NCBI GenBank assembly: GCA_014656495.1
Contig: BNCN01000005.1
Span: forward strand, 310,001 to 374,000
Length of the DNA: 64,000 bases
Origin: Comamonas sp. KCTC 72670
Lineage (GTDB): Bacteria; Myxococcota; Myxococcia; Myxococcales; Myxococcaceae
Reading direction: 5' to 3'
The translations under genes were made by a program, and so were the position numbers. Positions 45,182-53,930 of this stretch are shown piece by piece (positions within the stretch are counted from its first letter, which is position 1; each line of letters begins with the position of its first letter). Under the pieces are notes generated by a model. It worked only from the letters and a program-made list of their open reading frames with translations, ran no database searches and was not told where the DNA came from.

Positions 45182-47544
45182 CGGCGGCGACTTCGACGGG
45201 AGTGCATCCGCTGACGCTGTCGGCGGAGGACCGTTCGCAGGTGGATGAGGTGGAGCAGCTCGCCCGGCGAGGCGCCAGCAGCCTCCTGCTGCTGGTGGGG
45301 GGGCTGGACGCCCCGAGCTGGGCGGTGCGGCGCGCCGTGGTGGGCGCCCTGGCGAAGATGGGGACCCCCGCGGTGGCGCCGCTGCGTGACATCCTGGCCC
45401 ATCGCCGCGACAGCGAGGCCCGCCTGGCCGCCGCCGTGGAGGCGCTGGTGGCCTCCACGGGCGACGTGGAGGGCGCCCTGGAGACGCTGGGCGACGACGC
45501 GAATCCCGCCGTCGTCTGTGACGCCGCCCAGGTGCTGGGCCGCCGCCGCAGCCGGCGCTCCGTGCCGCTGCTGGCGCGGCTCACCTTGCACCCGGATGAC
45601 AACGTCGCGGTGGCGGCCATCGAGGCGCTGGGCCGCGTGGGCGGCGGCGCGGCGGTGGACGCGCTGCTGGCGGCGCTGGGCAGCGGCAACTTCTTCCGCA
45701 TCTTCCCCGCCATCGACGTGCTGGGCCGGTGCGGAGACCCGGTGGTGGTGCCCGCGCTGCTGAACCTGCTGTCGGACCCCTTCTACACGTTGGAGGTGGC
45801 GCGCGCGCTGGGCCGCACGGGACAGGAGGCCGCGGTGCCCGCGCTGGTGGGGCTGCTGCGCCGGGGCAACGACGCGCTGGTGCGCGCGGCGGCGGTGGCG
45901 CTGGTGGACATCCACGAGGCGCAGGTGCAGCGCTTTGGCGGCGCGCGCACCGTGCAGGCCGCGGTGCGCGGCCCGGAGTCGGCCGTGCTGGGGCGGCGCC
46001 TGTCCCAGGGCGTGCCGGGCGCGGACACGACGGAGAAGACCGCCCTCTCGCGGTTGCTCGGCTGGGTGGGGGGGCAGGACGCCGCGTCGGGGCTGCTGAA
46101 GCTGCTGGACGGGCCGGACCCGTCGGTGGCGCGCGCCGCGGCCAGCGCGCTGTCGGAGCTGGGCGCGGACGCGGACGCGCAGATTCTCCAGGCGCTGCGC
46201 GAGGGCGACAGCGCCCGGCGCCGCGTGCTGCTGCCGCTGGTGGGCCGCCGGTCGGCGGCGGTGCCGGACGTCATGTCGTGCCTGGAGGACCGGGACGCGT
46301 CGGTGCGCGCACTGGCGGCGGACACGCTGTCCCGCATTGGCAGCCCGGCGGCGGTGCCGTCCCTCTTCGAGCGGCTGGTGGACGAGGATTTGCGCGTGGT
46401 GCAGGCCGCGGTGGGCGCCATCCAGTCGCTGGGCAGCGACACCACGGAGAAGCTGGCGTTGCAGGCGGCCCGGTCGCCGGACGCGCGCCTGCGCCGCGCG
46501 GCGCTGCGCATCATCTCCTACTTCGGCTACGCCAAGGGCCTGGACGTGTTGCTCCAGGCCATGCGGGACCCGGACGAGCGCCTGCGCGACGCGGCCATCT
46601 ACGGCCTGCCCTTCATCGAGGACCCGCGCGCGGTGGACGCGCTGCTGACGGCCGCCACCCACGAGTCCGAGCGCACGCGCGCGGCGACCATGCGCGCCCT
46701 GGGGCAGACGGAGAAGGAGGCGCGCATCACCTCCACGCTGCTGCGGGGCCTCAACGACCGCGACCCCTGGGTGCGCTACTACGCGTGCCAGGCGCTGGGG
46801 AAGCTGAACGAGGAGGCCGCCGCGGACGCCATCGTCGCGCTGGCGGACGACTCCGCGGGCCAGGTGCGCGTGGCGGTGGTGGACGCGCTGGCGCACATGC
46901 ACACGGAGAGCGCGATGTCGGCGCTCCAGCGGGCGGCCTCCAGCGCGGACGCGGACGTGCGCCGCGCCGCCCTCCTGGGCCTGGGCGTGGGCCGGCGTCC
47001 GGACGCGCTGCCGGTGCTGCTGTCGGCGGCGAGGTCGGAGGACGCGGCCACCCGGCTCGTCGCGCTGTCGGCGGTGGCGGAGTACGACGCGCCGGAGACG
47101 CTGCCCGCGCTGTTGCACGCCGCGGGGGACGGAGATGACAGCGTGCGCAGCGCCGCGGTGGGCTTCCTCGCCACGCGTCCCGGCGTGCCGGCCACGCAGG
47201 CGCTGGTGTCGCTGCTGGGCGACATGACGCTGCGCGAGCGGGTGGTGAGCGCGCTGGCCCTTCCCCTGGAGGGCCGGCTGCCCGGGCTGCTCGCCGCGCT
47301 GGAGGCGGCGGACGAAGTCACCGCGCCGTTGCTGGTGGCGGCCCTGGCGCGCATGCGCCGGGCGGACGCGCGCGCCGCGTTGCTGCAGTTGCTGGCGTCG
47401 GCCAGCCCCGCGGGACGCCGCGCCGCCGTGCCCGCGGTGGCCGCGCTGGGGACGGTGGAAGCCCGGGAAGCGTTGGAGCGTGCCTCGGCTCAGGACGAGG
47501 ACCCCGAGGTCCGGCGGGCGTGCCGGCAGGTGCTGAGCCGCTGA
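45178..47544 (+). CDS. cpc7: HEAT-repeat protein of the Che7-like operon (Cpc7-like)
   Basis: 788 residues, nearly all PBS-lyase-type HEAT repeats of about 30 residues (for example '[20 protein letters not shown]', [60 protein letters not shown]). Roughly two dozen helix pairs would give a superhelical scaffold. It has no catalytic motif or signal peptide. In the M. xanthus Che7 system, as I recall it, the HEAT protein Cpc7 is the partner controlled by CheY7 and needed for development. The same gene order here supports that identity. Start by ATGA overlap with the receptor gene. Confidence 0.85.
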   Translation: MTAATSTGVHPLTLSAEDRSQVDEVEQLARRGASSLLLLVGGLDAPSWAVRRAVVGALAKMGTPAVAPLRDILAHRRDSEARLAAAVEALVASTGDVEGALETLGDDANPAVVCDAAQVLGRRRSRRSVPLLARLTLHPDDNVAVAAIEALGRVGGGAAVDALLAALGSGNFFRIFPAIDVLGRCGDPVVVPALLNLLSDPFYTLEVARALGRTGQEAAVPALVGLLRRGNDALVRAAAVALVDIHEAQVQRFGGARTVQAAVRGPESAVLGRRLSQGVPGADTTEKTALSRLLGWVGGQDAASGLLKLLDGPDPSVARAAASALSELGADADAQILQALREGDSARRRVLLPLVGRRSAAVPDVMSCLEDRDASVRALAADTLSRIGSPAAVPSLFERLVDEDLRVVQAAVGAIQSLGSDTTEKLALQAARSPDARLRRAALRIISYFGYAKGLDVLLQAMRDPDERLRDAAIYGLPFIEDPRAVDALLTAATHESERTRAATMRALGQTEKEARITSTLLRGLNDRDPWVRYYACQALGKLNEEAAADAIVALADDSAGQVRVAVVDALAHMHTESAMSALQRAASSADADVRRAALLGLGVGRRPDALPVLLSAARSEDAATRLVALSAVAEYDAPETLPALLHAAGDGDDSVRSAAVGFLATRPGVPATQALVSLLGDMTLRERVVSALALPLEGRLPGLLAALEAADEVTAPLLVAALARMRRADARAALLQLLASASPAGRRAAVPAVAALGTVEAREALERASAQDEDPEVRRACRQVLSR

Positions 47545-47553
47545 CCCCGCGTC

Positions 47554-48378
47554 ATGTTCTCCCCGCCCATGTCTCCCCAGGTGTTCGCCATCCTGGCCGC
47601 GCTCATCGAACAGCGCGCCGGATTGCACTACGCCCCCGAGGACCGGGAGCTGCTCGCCGACAGGGTCGTCCCCCGCGCGCTGGACGCGGGCTTCGACTCG
47701 TTGCTCGACTACTACTACTTCCTCCGTTACGACCCGGCGGGCCCGGAGGCGCTCGACGCGCTGGTGGATTCGCTGCTGGTGCATGAGACGTACTTCTTCC
47801 GGGAGGCGCAGCCGCTGCGGGTGCTGGTCGAGGACGTGCTGGTGCCCGCCGTCCGCGAGGGCCGCAGGCCCCGGGTGTGGTGCGCGGCGTGCTCCACCGG
47901 CGAGGAGCCGCTCACGCTGGCGATGATGCTCGCGGAGCTGGGCGTGCTGGACAAGGTCACGCTGGTGGCCAGCGACTTGAGCGCCCGCGCGTTGGAGCGG
48001 GCGCGGGCGGGTGAGCACAACCTGCGCTCCCTGCGCGCGCTGCCCGCGGGCGTGGAGGGCCGGTGGCTGGAGCTGCGGGGGGATGGGCGTCCCCACGTGC
48101 GCCCGGAGCTGGTGGACGCGGTGGACTGGCGCCGCGTCAACCTGGTGGACGAGGCGGCCGTGGCCCAGCTGGGCGTCTTCGACGCCATCCTCTGCCGCAA
48201 CGTCCTCATCTACTTCCAGGACGCCACCGCGCTGCGGGTGGTGGAGTCCCTGACGCGAGCGCTCGTCCCCGGAGGCCACCTGCTGGTGGGCACCTCCGAG
48301 TCGCTGATGCGCTTCGGCACCGCGCTCAACTGCGAGGAGCGGCGCGGCACCTTCTTCTACACCAAGGCTGGTTCATGA
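47554..48378 (+). CDS. cheR7: Chemotaxis protein methyltransferase CheR
   Basis: 274 residues. An N-terminal helical domain with the family's 'LVHETYFFRE' (N-E-T-x-F-F-R type) is followed by the SAM-binding domain with VWCAACSTGEEPLTLAMML, LVASDLSARALERAR and ILCRNVLIYF, ending 'GGHLLVGTSESLMRF'. It methylates receptor glutamates. No TPR extension, in contrast to the CheR-like gene at the right end of the window. Stop overlaps cheB (ATGA). Confidence 0.93.
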   Translation: MFSPPMSPQVFAILAALIEQRAGLHYAPEDRELLADRVVPRALDAGFDSLLDYYYFLRYDPAGPEALDALVDSLLVHETYFFREAQPLRVLVEDVLVPAVREGRRPRVWCAACSTGEEPLTLAMMLAELGVLDKVTLVASDLSARALERARAGEHNLRSLRALPAGVEGRWLELRGDGRPHVRPELVDAVDWRRVNLVDEAAVAQLGVFDAILCRNVLIYFQDATALRVVESLTRALVPGGHLLVGTSESLMRFGTALNCEERRGTFFYTKAGS

Positions 48379-49421
48379 CTGCGGAGTCTCCCGTTCGCGT
48401 GCTGGTGGTGGATGACTCCGCCTTCGCCCGCAAGGTGCTGCGCCAGGTGCTCTCCAACGCGGAAGGCGTGGAGGTGGTGGGCGTCGCGCGCGACGGCCTG
48501 GATGCATTGGAGAAGGTGGCCGAGCTTTCGCCGGACGTCCTCACGCTGGACCTGGTGATGCCGGGCCTGGACGGGCTGGGCGTGCTGCGCGCGCTCACGC
48601 CCGGCGCGTCCGCGCCCCGGGTGGTGGTGGTGAGCAGCGCGGGGGAGGAGAGCGAGCTGGCGGTGGCCGCGCTCCAGGCCGGCGCGGTGGAGCTGGTGCA
48701 CAAGCCCACGGCGCTGGCCACCGAGCGGCTCTACGAGCTGGGAAGCGAGCTGGTGGAGAAGGTCCGCACGGCCGCGCGCGCGGTGGCCCGCGCGGTGCCG
48801 GAGCCGACTCCCGCCGCCGCCTCGCCGGCGGCCCCCGTCACGCGAGCGGCGGCGAAGCGGCTGGTGGTCGTGGGCACGTCCACGGGCGGTCCGCAGGCGC
48901 TCACGCGGCTGCTGTCGGAGCTGCCCGTGGACTTCCCCTCCCCCGTGGCGCTCGCGCTGCACATCCCCACGGGCTACACGGAGGCGGTGGCCAAGCGCCT
49001 CGACGCGCACTGCGCGCTGGAGGTGCTGGAGGCGGTGGATGGCTTGGAACTGCGGCCCGGCCGGGTGGTGCTGGCGCGCTCCGGGCAGCACCTCAAGCTG
49101 GAGCGCCACGGGCCGTTGACGCTCGCGCGGCTGGACCGGCACCCCCTGCGCACGGCGCACCACCCCTGCGTGGACATCCTCTTCGAGAGCGCCGCGCGGA
49201 CCTGGGGCGCGGACGCGGTGGGCCTGGTGCTCACCGGCATGGGGGATGACGGCCTCCTGGGCGCGCGGGCCATCCGGGACGCCGGAGGCACCGTGCTCAC
49301 GGAGAGCGAGTCCTCCTGTGTGGTGTATGGCATGCCGCGCGCCGTGAACGAGGCGGGGCTCGCCACCGCCAGCGCGCCGCTGGAGGACATGGTGGCCCTG
49401 CTGCGCCAGCACGTCCGCTGA
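48375..49421 (+). CDS. cheB7: Chemotaxis protein-glutamate methylesterase CheB
   Basis: 348 residues. Receiver (about 1-125) with DD13-14 and acceptor D59, an Ala/Pro linker, then the esterase domain with catalytic S169 (VVVGTSTGGPQAL), H196 (ALHIPTGYT) and the Asp in VLTGMGDDGLLGA. Demethylates and deamidates the receptor; activated by CheA phosphorylation. With cheR it completes the adaptation pair of the operon. Confidence 0.93.
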   Translation: MTAESPVRVLVVDDSAFARKVLRQVLSNAEGVEVVGVARDGLDALEKVAELSPDVLTLDLVMPGLDGLGVLRALTPGASAPRVVVVSSAGEESELAVAALQAGAVELVHKPTALATERLYELGSELVEKVRTAARAVARAVPEPTPAAASPAAPVTRAAAKRLVVVGTSTGGPQALTRLLSELPVDFPSPVALALHIPTGYTEAVAKRLDAHCALEVLEAVDGLELRPGRVVLARSGQHLKLERHGPLTLARLDRHPLRTAHHPCVDILFESAARTWGADAVGLVLTGMGDDGLLGARAIRDAGGTVLTESESSCVVYGMPRAVNEAGLATASAPLEDMVALLRQHVR

Positions 49422-49540
49422 GCCTGCGACGAACGTGCCGTGTACGTGTCCGGGCGCACGGTGTGTTGGCCAGCAGCCCACCGGCCTTGCCCCGGGTATC
49501 AGAAAGGGGTGGATGGTGGCGGGGGGCCGAACCCGTCAGG

Positions 49541-50515
49541 ATGGCCGGCATGCTCCGATACGCCGCTGACCGCCGGACGATGTTGTGGTGTGTGGCCATG
49601 CCCGTGGTGGCCTTGTCGATGTACGTGGCCCCCGCGTGGATTCCCGTGCTCTGCCCGCTGGCCTGCTACCTGGCGCTGTCGGCGGGCGTCATCGCGCACA
49701 ACCACAACCACTGCCCCACCTTCCGGAGCCGGAGGCTGAACGAGGCGATGGGCATGTGGCTGTCGCTCTTCTACGGGTACCCCACCTTCGTGTGGATTCC
49801 GACGCACAACCTCAACCACCACAAGTTCGTGAACAAGGCGGGCGACGCCACCATCACCTGGCGCTACTCCAGGAAGCACAACTTCCTGGTGGCCTTCCTC
49901 TTCCCCTTCGTCTCCACGTACTGGCAGCAGGAGCCGACGAAGGCGTTCATCGACAAGGCGCGCGAGCGCAACCGCGCGCTGTACCGCCAGATCCTCACCC
50001 AGTACGCCGTCTGGGGCGGCACGCACGCGGCGCTGCTGGGGCTGGCCATGGGGCTGCACGGCGTGGCCGGCGGCGCGCGCATCTGGGCGTTCGCCTTCCT
50101 GGTGCCAGCGCTCTTCTCGCTGTGGACCATCATGTTCTTCAACTACATCCAGCACGTCCACACGGACCCCTGGAGCGAGCACGACCACAGCCGCAGCTTC
50201 ACCGGGCGCCTCATCAACTTCTTCCTCTTCAACAACGGGCTGCACGCCGTGCACCACGAGACGCCGGGCCTGCACTGGAGCCTGCTGCCCGCCGCGCACG
50301 CCAAAATCGAGAGCAGCATCGACCCGGCCCTCAAGCCGGTGAGCTTCTTCGCCTGGTGCTTCCGCTCGTACGTGGCGGCGCCCTTCCTGCCCCGCTTCGG
50401 CACGGCGCAGGTGGGCCGCGCGCCCTATGAGCCGCCCGCCGGCGTCGAGCTGGACGTGCGCTTCGGGGACGACCTCCAGGCCGTTGACTCGGGCGTCAAC
50501 GTCGCCCGCGTCTGA
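49541..50515 (+). CDS. des7: Membrane fatty-acid desaturase linked to the Che7-like operon (Des7-like)
   Basis: 324 residues. Hydrophobic helices (about 13-50, 155-200) and three histidine boxes: H53-N-H-N-H57, H89-N-L-N-H-H94, and H235-A-V-H-H239, with an extra QHVHTD near 205. This is the di-iron site of membrane acyl-lipid/acyl-CoA desaturases. It lies 119 bases after cheB on the same strand. A desaturase in this position is, as I recall, part of the M. xanthus Che7 cluster, so control of membrane lipid unsaturation by chemosensory signalling is likely. The start could also be the ATG three codons later. Confidence 0.88.
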   Translation: MAGMLRYAADRRTMLWCVAMPVVALSMYVAPAWIPVLCPLACYLALSAGVIAHNHNHCPTFRSRRLNEAMGMWLSLFYGYPTFVWIPTHNLNHHKFVNKAGDATITWRYSRKHNFLVAFLFPFVSTYWQQEPTKAFIDKARERNRALYRQILTQYAVWGGTHAALLGLAMGLHGVAGGARIWAFAFLVPALFSLWTIMFFNYIQHVHTDPWSEHDHSRSFTGRLINFFLFNNGLHAVHHETPGLHWSLLPAAHAKIESSIDPALKPVSFFAWCFRSYVAAPFLPRFGTAQVGRAPYEPPAGVELDVRFGDDLQAVDSGVNVARV

Positions 50516-50705
50516 CGGCGCTTCGTGGCGCCCCGGACACCCGGCCGCGGCTCCAGTCGGTGCCGTGTGTCCTGTATTCCCCATCTGTCCGTTGAATCTG
50601 GCCCGGGGTGATTTCCGACCAGTGGCCGTTTCTCATACTTCGAAGTCTCGGGAAGCAGCAGGACGGGCGTGCCGGGGGGATGAAGGGCCATCAGGGAGGC
50701 ATCAC

Positions 50706-51821
50706 ATGATGAGCGCTCCACGACACGTGCGTCCGCCGCCAGCGCCTGCGGAGTCCCTGCCCCGGGTGTTGTGTGTGGGCGCCACGAGCGAGTCCTGGCT
50801 GGCGTTGTCCCGGGCATTGCGGCCCCTGCGCTGCGAGGCGTGGCAGGTGCCCTCCCTGGAGGCCGCGTTCCAGGAGGTGCGGCACCTGCGGCCATCCCTG
50901 GTGTTGGTGCATTGGCGCGAGCTGGTGATGGGCGCGGGCATGGGGCTGCGCGCATTGAAGCTGCGGCTGGGGCCGGACGGGCCGCCGGTGGTGCTGGTGG
51001 CGGAGCCGGAGACGCCGGCGGACGTGCTCGAGGTGGGGGACGCGGAGGGGGCCGAGGACTGCCTCCAGATGCCGCTGCGCACCCACGAATTGCGCGCGCG
51101 GCTCGCGGCGCTCGAGGGCCCTCCGCCGTGGTCGCGGACCGCCCGGGACGCGCCACGCTTGTTGCTGCTGGCGGGGGCGTGCGGGCCGTTGGCCTGGGGC
51201 GGCCTGGGGGGGCTGCTGGAGGCGTGTGGCCACCGCATCCTCTACGGCTCCACGGCGGGCGGCGGCGCGGCGCGGGTGGTGGAGCATGGCGAGCGGCCCG
51301 ACCTGGTGCTGCTGTCGCGCGAGCAGTCCCTGGGCGCGCTGAGGGGCTTGTCCTTCCTGCGCGCCCAGCCGCTGCTGGACGGCGTACCGTCGCTCACGGT
51401 GGACACGGAGGCGCCGGTGCGTCCCACGGCGCTGCTGCCCCGCATCCACGCGATGCTGGGGCGGGAGGCCGCGTCCCTGCGCGTGGAGGAGCGGGTGCGC
51501 TTCTGCTGCCCCGTGGCTTTCGCGGAGGTGGGGCCGCGCGGCACGGAGTGGCGCTCCGGCATGTCCAGCGCGCTGAGCCCGGGCGGGCTCTTCATCCGCA
51601 CGCTGGTGCCCGTGAAGGCGGGGACGGCGGTGGGGCTGCACATCCTGCTGCCCACGCTGGGCGAGCGGCTGGAGACGCACGGCGTGGTGGCCTGGGCCCA
51701 TCCGTTCGCGCCGCGCCAGGGCGTGTCCCACCCTTACGGCATGGGCGTGCGCTTCCTGGGCATGGGCCCGCCCCGGCTCATGCAGCTGCGTCAGCTCTGT
51801 CAGGCGGAGGTGCGGCCATGA
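50706..51821 (+). CDS. Double pseudo-receiver protein with a C-terminal PilZ domain
   Basis: 371 residues (GGGAGG six bases before the ATG). Two receiver-like folds (about 20-135 and 150-260) keep the beta-alpha pattern but lack the acceptor Asp (LVLVHWRE and LVLLSREQ) and the acidic pocket. The C-terminal ~100 residues are a PilZ domain of the Myxococcus type: R-V-E-E-R gives the RxxxR arm, while the second motif reads A-L-S-P-G-G, with Ala where D/N is usual. It may bind c-di-GMP weakly or another partner. Its stop overlaps the start of a response regulator gene (ATGA, 51818-51821). Confidence 0.82.
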   Translation: MMSAPRHVRPPPAPAESLPRVLCVGATSESWLALSRALRPLRCEAWQVPSLEAAFQEVRHLRPSLVLVHWRELVMGAGMGLRALKLRLGPDGPPVVLVAEPETPADVLEVGDAEGAEDCLQMPLRTHELRARLAALEGPPPWSRTARDAPRLLLLAGACGPLAWGGLGGLLEACGHRILYGSTAGGGAARVVEHGERPDLVLLSREQSLGALRGLSFLRAQPLLDGVPSLTVDTEAPVRPTALLPRIHAMLGREAASLRVEERVRFCCPVAFAEVGPRGTEWRSGMSSALSPGGLFIRTLVPVKAGTAVGLHILLPTLGERLETHGVVAWAHPFAPRQGVSHPYGMGVRFLGMGPPRLMQLRQLCQAEVRP

Positions 51822-52204
51822 GCCCGCGCGCGCCCGCGCGGCGCAAGAAGGTCCTGCTGGCGGACGACTCGGACACCGTGCTGCTGCTGCAGCGGATGTT
51901 GCTGGCGGAGCTGGGGTACGACGCCGTCGTCGCGCGTGACGGCCTGGAGGCGCTGGCGCGCGCGGAGCAGGAGCGGCCGGACCTGGTGTTCCTGGACGTG
52001 TTGATGCCGCACCTGGACGGGCTGGAGACGTGCCGGCGGCTGCGCGGACGCGAGCCGACGCGGCGCACGCCCATCATCCTGTGCAGCGCCCGCACCGAGG
52101 CCCGCAGCGTGCGCGCGTGCTTCAACAGCGGCTGCACCGACTTCGTGGCCAAGCCCTTCGACGGCGCCGCGCTGGTGGCGCTGCTGCGGCGCTACCTGGA
52201 TTAG
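51818..52204 (+). CDS. Single-domain response regulator partnered with the PilZ protein
   Basis: 128 residues. Receiver with DD17-18, acceptor D60 (LVFLDVLMPHLDG), Ser in LCSARTEA and K in FVAKPFDG. Translationally coupled to the PilZ protein, it presumably supplies the working phospho-switch that the two degenerate receivers lack. Its last four bases overlap, tail to tail, the end of the kinase gene on the other strand. Confidence 0.9.
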   Translation: MSPRAPARRKKVLLADDSDTVLLLQRMLLAELGYDAVVARDGLEALARAEQERPDLVFLDVLMPHLDGLETCRRLRGREPTRRTPIILCSARTEARSVRACFNSGCTDFVAKPFDGAALVALLRRYLD

Positions 52205-53706
52205 GCGGTGGGGCTGCCCGGGGGCGGCACGGGTGGCTTGGCGGGCATGGAGCGGCGGGGCAGCGTCACGGTGAAGGTGGTGCCTTCGGCTTCGTCCGAG
52301 CGGACCTCGATGGTGCCGCCGTGCGCCTGGACGATTTCCCGGACGATGAAGAGCCCCAGGCCGTAGCTCATCTTCAGCGTGCGGGAGCTCTGGGGGCCGC
52401 TGCGGAAGGGCTCGAAGAGGTGGGGCAGCAGGTGGTCTGGAATCGGGCGGCCGGCGTTGTGGACCTCCAGCACCACCCGCGTGCGCAGCCCGCGCGCCGT
52501 CAGCTTCACCGGCGTCTCCGGCGGGCTGTACTTGAGCGCGTTCTCCACCAGGTTGGACGTCACCTGCGCCAGCCGGTCCGGGTCCCAGACGCCCTGGGTG
52601 TTGCCCTTGTGGTCCACCTCGACGGTGCGCTGGGGGAAGGCCACGCCGAACTCGTGGGCCACCTTGGAGGCCAAATCCTTCAGGTCCACGGGCCGGGGCT
52701 CAATCGCCACGCCGCCCATCAGCCGCGTGCGCGTGAAGTCCAGCAGCAGGCGGGTGAGCCGCTCGATGCGCACCGCCGCGGTGGCGATGCGCTGGCTGGT
52801 GCGCTGGGCGTCCTCCTCCGAGCCACCCGCGGCCAGCACGCGCGACCAGTTCATGATGGCGCCCAGCGGGCTGCGGATGTCATGGGTGATGATGCCCATG
52901 AGCTGCTCCTGGAACTCGGAGTGGCGGCGGGCCTCCTCCTCCGCCCACTTGCGCTGGGTGATGTCGCGGCTGATGCCGAACAGGCCGAACACCTTGCCCT
53001 CGACGTCGCGCAGCACGCCCTTGGTGGACAGCCACACGCGCGGGCCCTCCACCGCCGGCTGCGAGTCCTCGTAGGTGACGGTGCGGCCGAAGGCGAACAC
53101 CTCGCGGTCGTTCGCCGCGTTGGTGCGGGCGACGGCGGGGTCGAACAGCTCGTGGTCCGTGTGCCCCACCACGTCCTCGGCGCGGTACCCCAGCGCCTTG
53201 GCGCCCGCCGGGTTCATCATGGTGAAGCGGCCGTCCAAGTCCTTCGTGTAGACGGCGTCCGTCGTCCCCTCGAGGATGGCGCGGAACACCTCGCCGTTGC
53301 GCCGCAGGGACTCGCGGGCCTTGCGCTCCTCGGTGATGTCGCGGCAGTGCACCAGCAGGCCGCCCTCCACCGGGCGCACGCGCACGTCGAAGCACGTCTC
53401 CTGCTCCGGCCAGACGTGCTCGTAGTGGACCGACGGCTGCTCGGAGATGGGCTGGTCGAACTTCAGGTAGCGCCCCAGCTCCAGCAGCTCCGGGCACACC
53501 CGGCGCACGTCGTCATGGCACCGCGCGGTGTCACCCAGCAGCCGGGCCATGTGCGGATTCACGTACGCCAGGCACCACCGCGCGTCGAGGAGGCAGAAGG
53601 CATCCGGCAGCCCCTCCAGCAAGGTCTGGAGCAGCTCGGGGGAGAGCGTCTCGGCGGCAGGCTCGGCCAGAGGACGCTGACGCTTCTTGGCGGGGGTGGG
53701 GGGCAT
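52201..53706 (-). CDS. Two-PAS soluble histidine kinase
   Basis: 501 residues. PAS 1 about 20-125 (DAFCLLDARWCLAYVNPHMA ... CRDITEERKA), PAS 2 about 138-255 with PAC (GISRDITQRKW), HisKA with H275 in ITHDIRSPLGAI, HATPase_c with NLVENALKYSP and 'YGLGLFIVREIVQAHGGTIE'. No membrane helix. It converges on the response regulator at 51818, its likely partner because the genes touch, although both being orphans cannot be excluded. The 224-base gap upstream contains two perfect small hairpins (GATGCC/GGCATC at 53762-53778 and GCCGCCT/AGGCGGC at 53800-53820) but no clear promoter. Confidence 0.9.
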   Translation of the reverse strand: MPPTPAKKRQRPLAEPAAETLSPELLQTLLEGLPDAFCLLDARWCLAYVNPHMARLLGDTARCHDDVRRVCPELLELGRYLKFDQPISEQPSVHYEHVWPEQETCFDVRVRPVEGGLLVHCRDITEERKARESLRRNGEVFRAILEGTTDAVYTKDLDGRFTMMNPAGAKALGYRAEDVVGHTDHELFDPAVARTNAANDREVFAFGRTVTYEDSQPAVEGPRVWLSTKGVLRDVEGKVFGLFGISRDITQRKWAEEEARRHSEFQEQLMGIITHDIRSPLGAIMNWSRVLAAGGSEEDAQRTSQRIATAAVRIERLTRLLLDFTRTRLMGGVAIEPRPVDLKDLASKVAHEFGVAFPQRTVEVDHKGNTQGVWDPDRLAQVTSNLVENALKYSPPETPVKLTARGLRTRVVLEVHNAGRPIPDHLLPHLFEPFRSGPQSSRTLKMSYGLGLFIVREIVQAHGGTIEVRSDEAEGTTFTVTLPRRSMPAKPPVPPPGSPTA

Positions 53707-53930
53707 GCCTCTTCGATTTCAGCGGTGGGGAGGGAACCATACCCCGCTCTCCGCCTCATGCGATGCCAGGCAGGCATCTGCGCACTGTCCGTCGCACCCG
53801 CCGCCTGGACGGGAGGCGGCCTCCTGCCTCACGGATGCACCTTGGACAGAGGAATGTGACCCGGGTGAATGCAACCCTGGGTGAAACAAGGATTTCGGGG
53901 CGGGGCCGGGGTGTGCGGGGAGGGAGGGCC

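Noticed and set aside
45034..48279. 1081-codon minus-strand frame opposite the HEAT and CheR genes
   Set aside because: Repetitive translation only mirrors the HEAT repeats; no start or ribosome site of value.
50516..50600. Terminator after the desaturase gene
   Set aside because: Only a 5-bp stem (GGCGC/GCGCC) without T-run was found, too weak to call.
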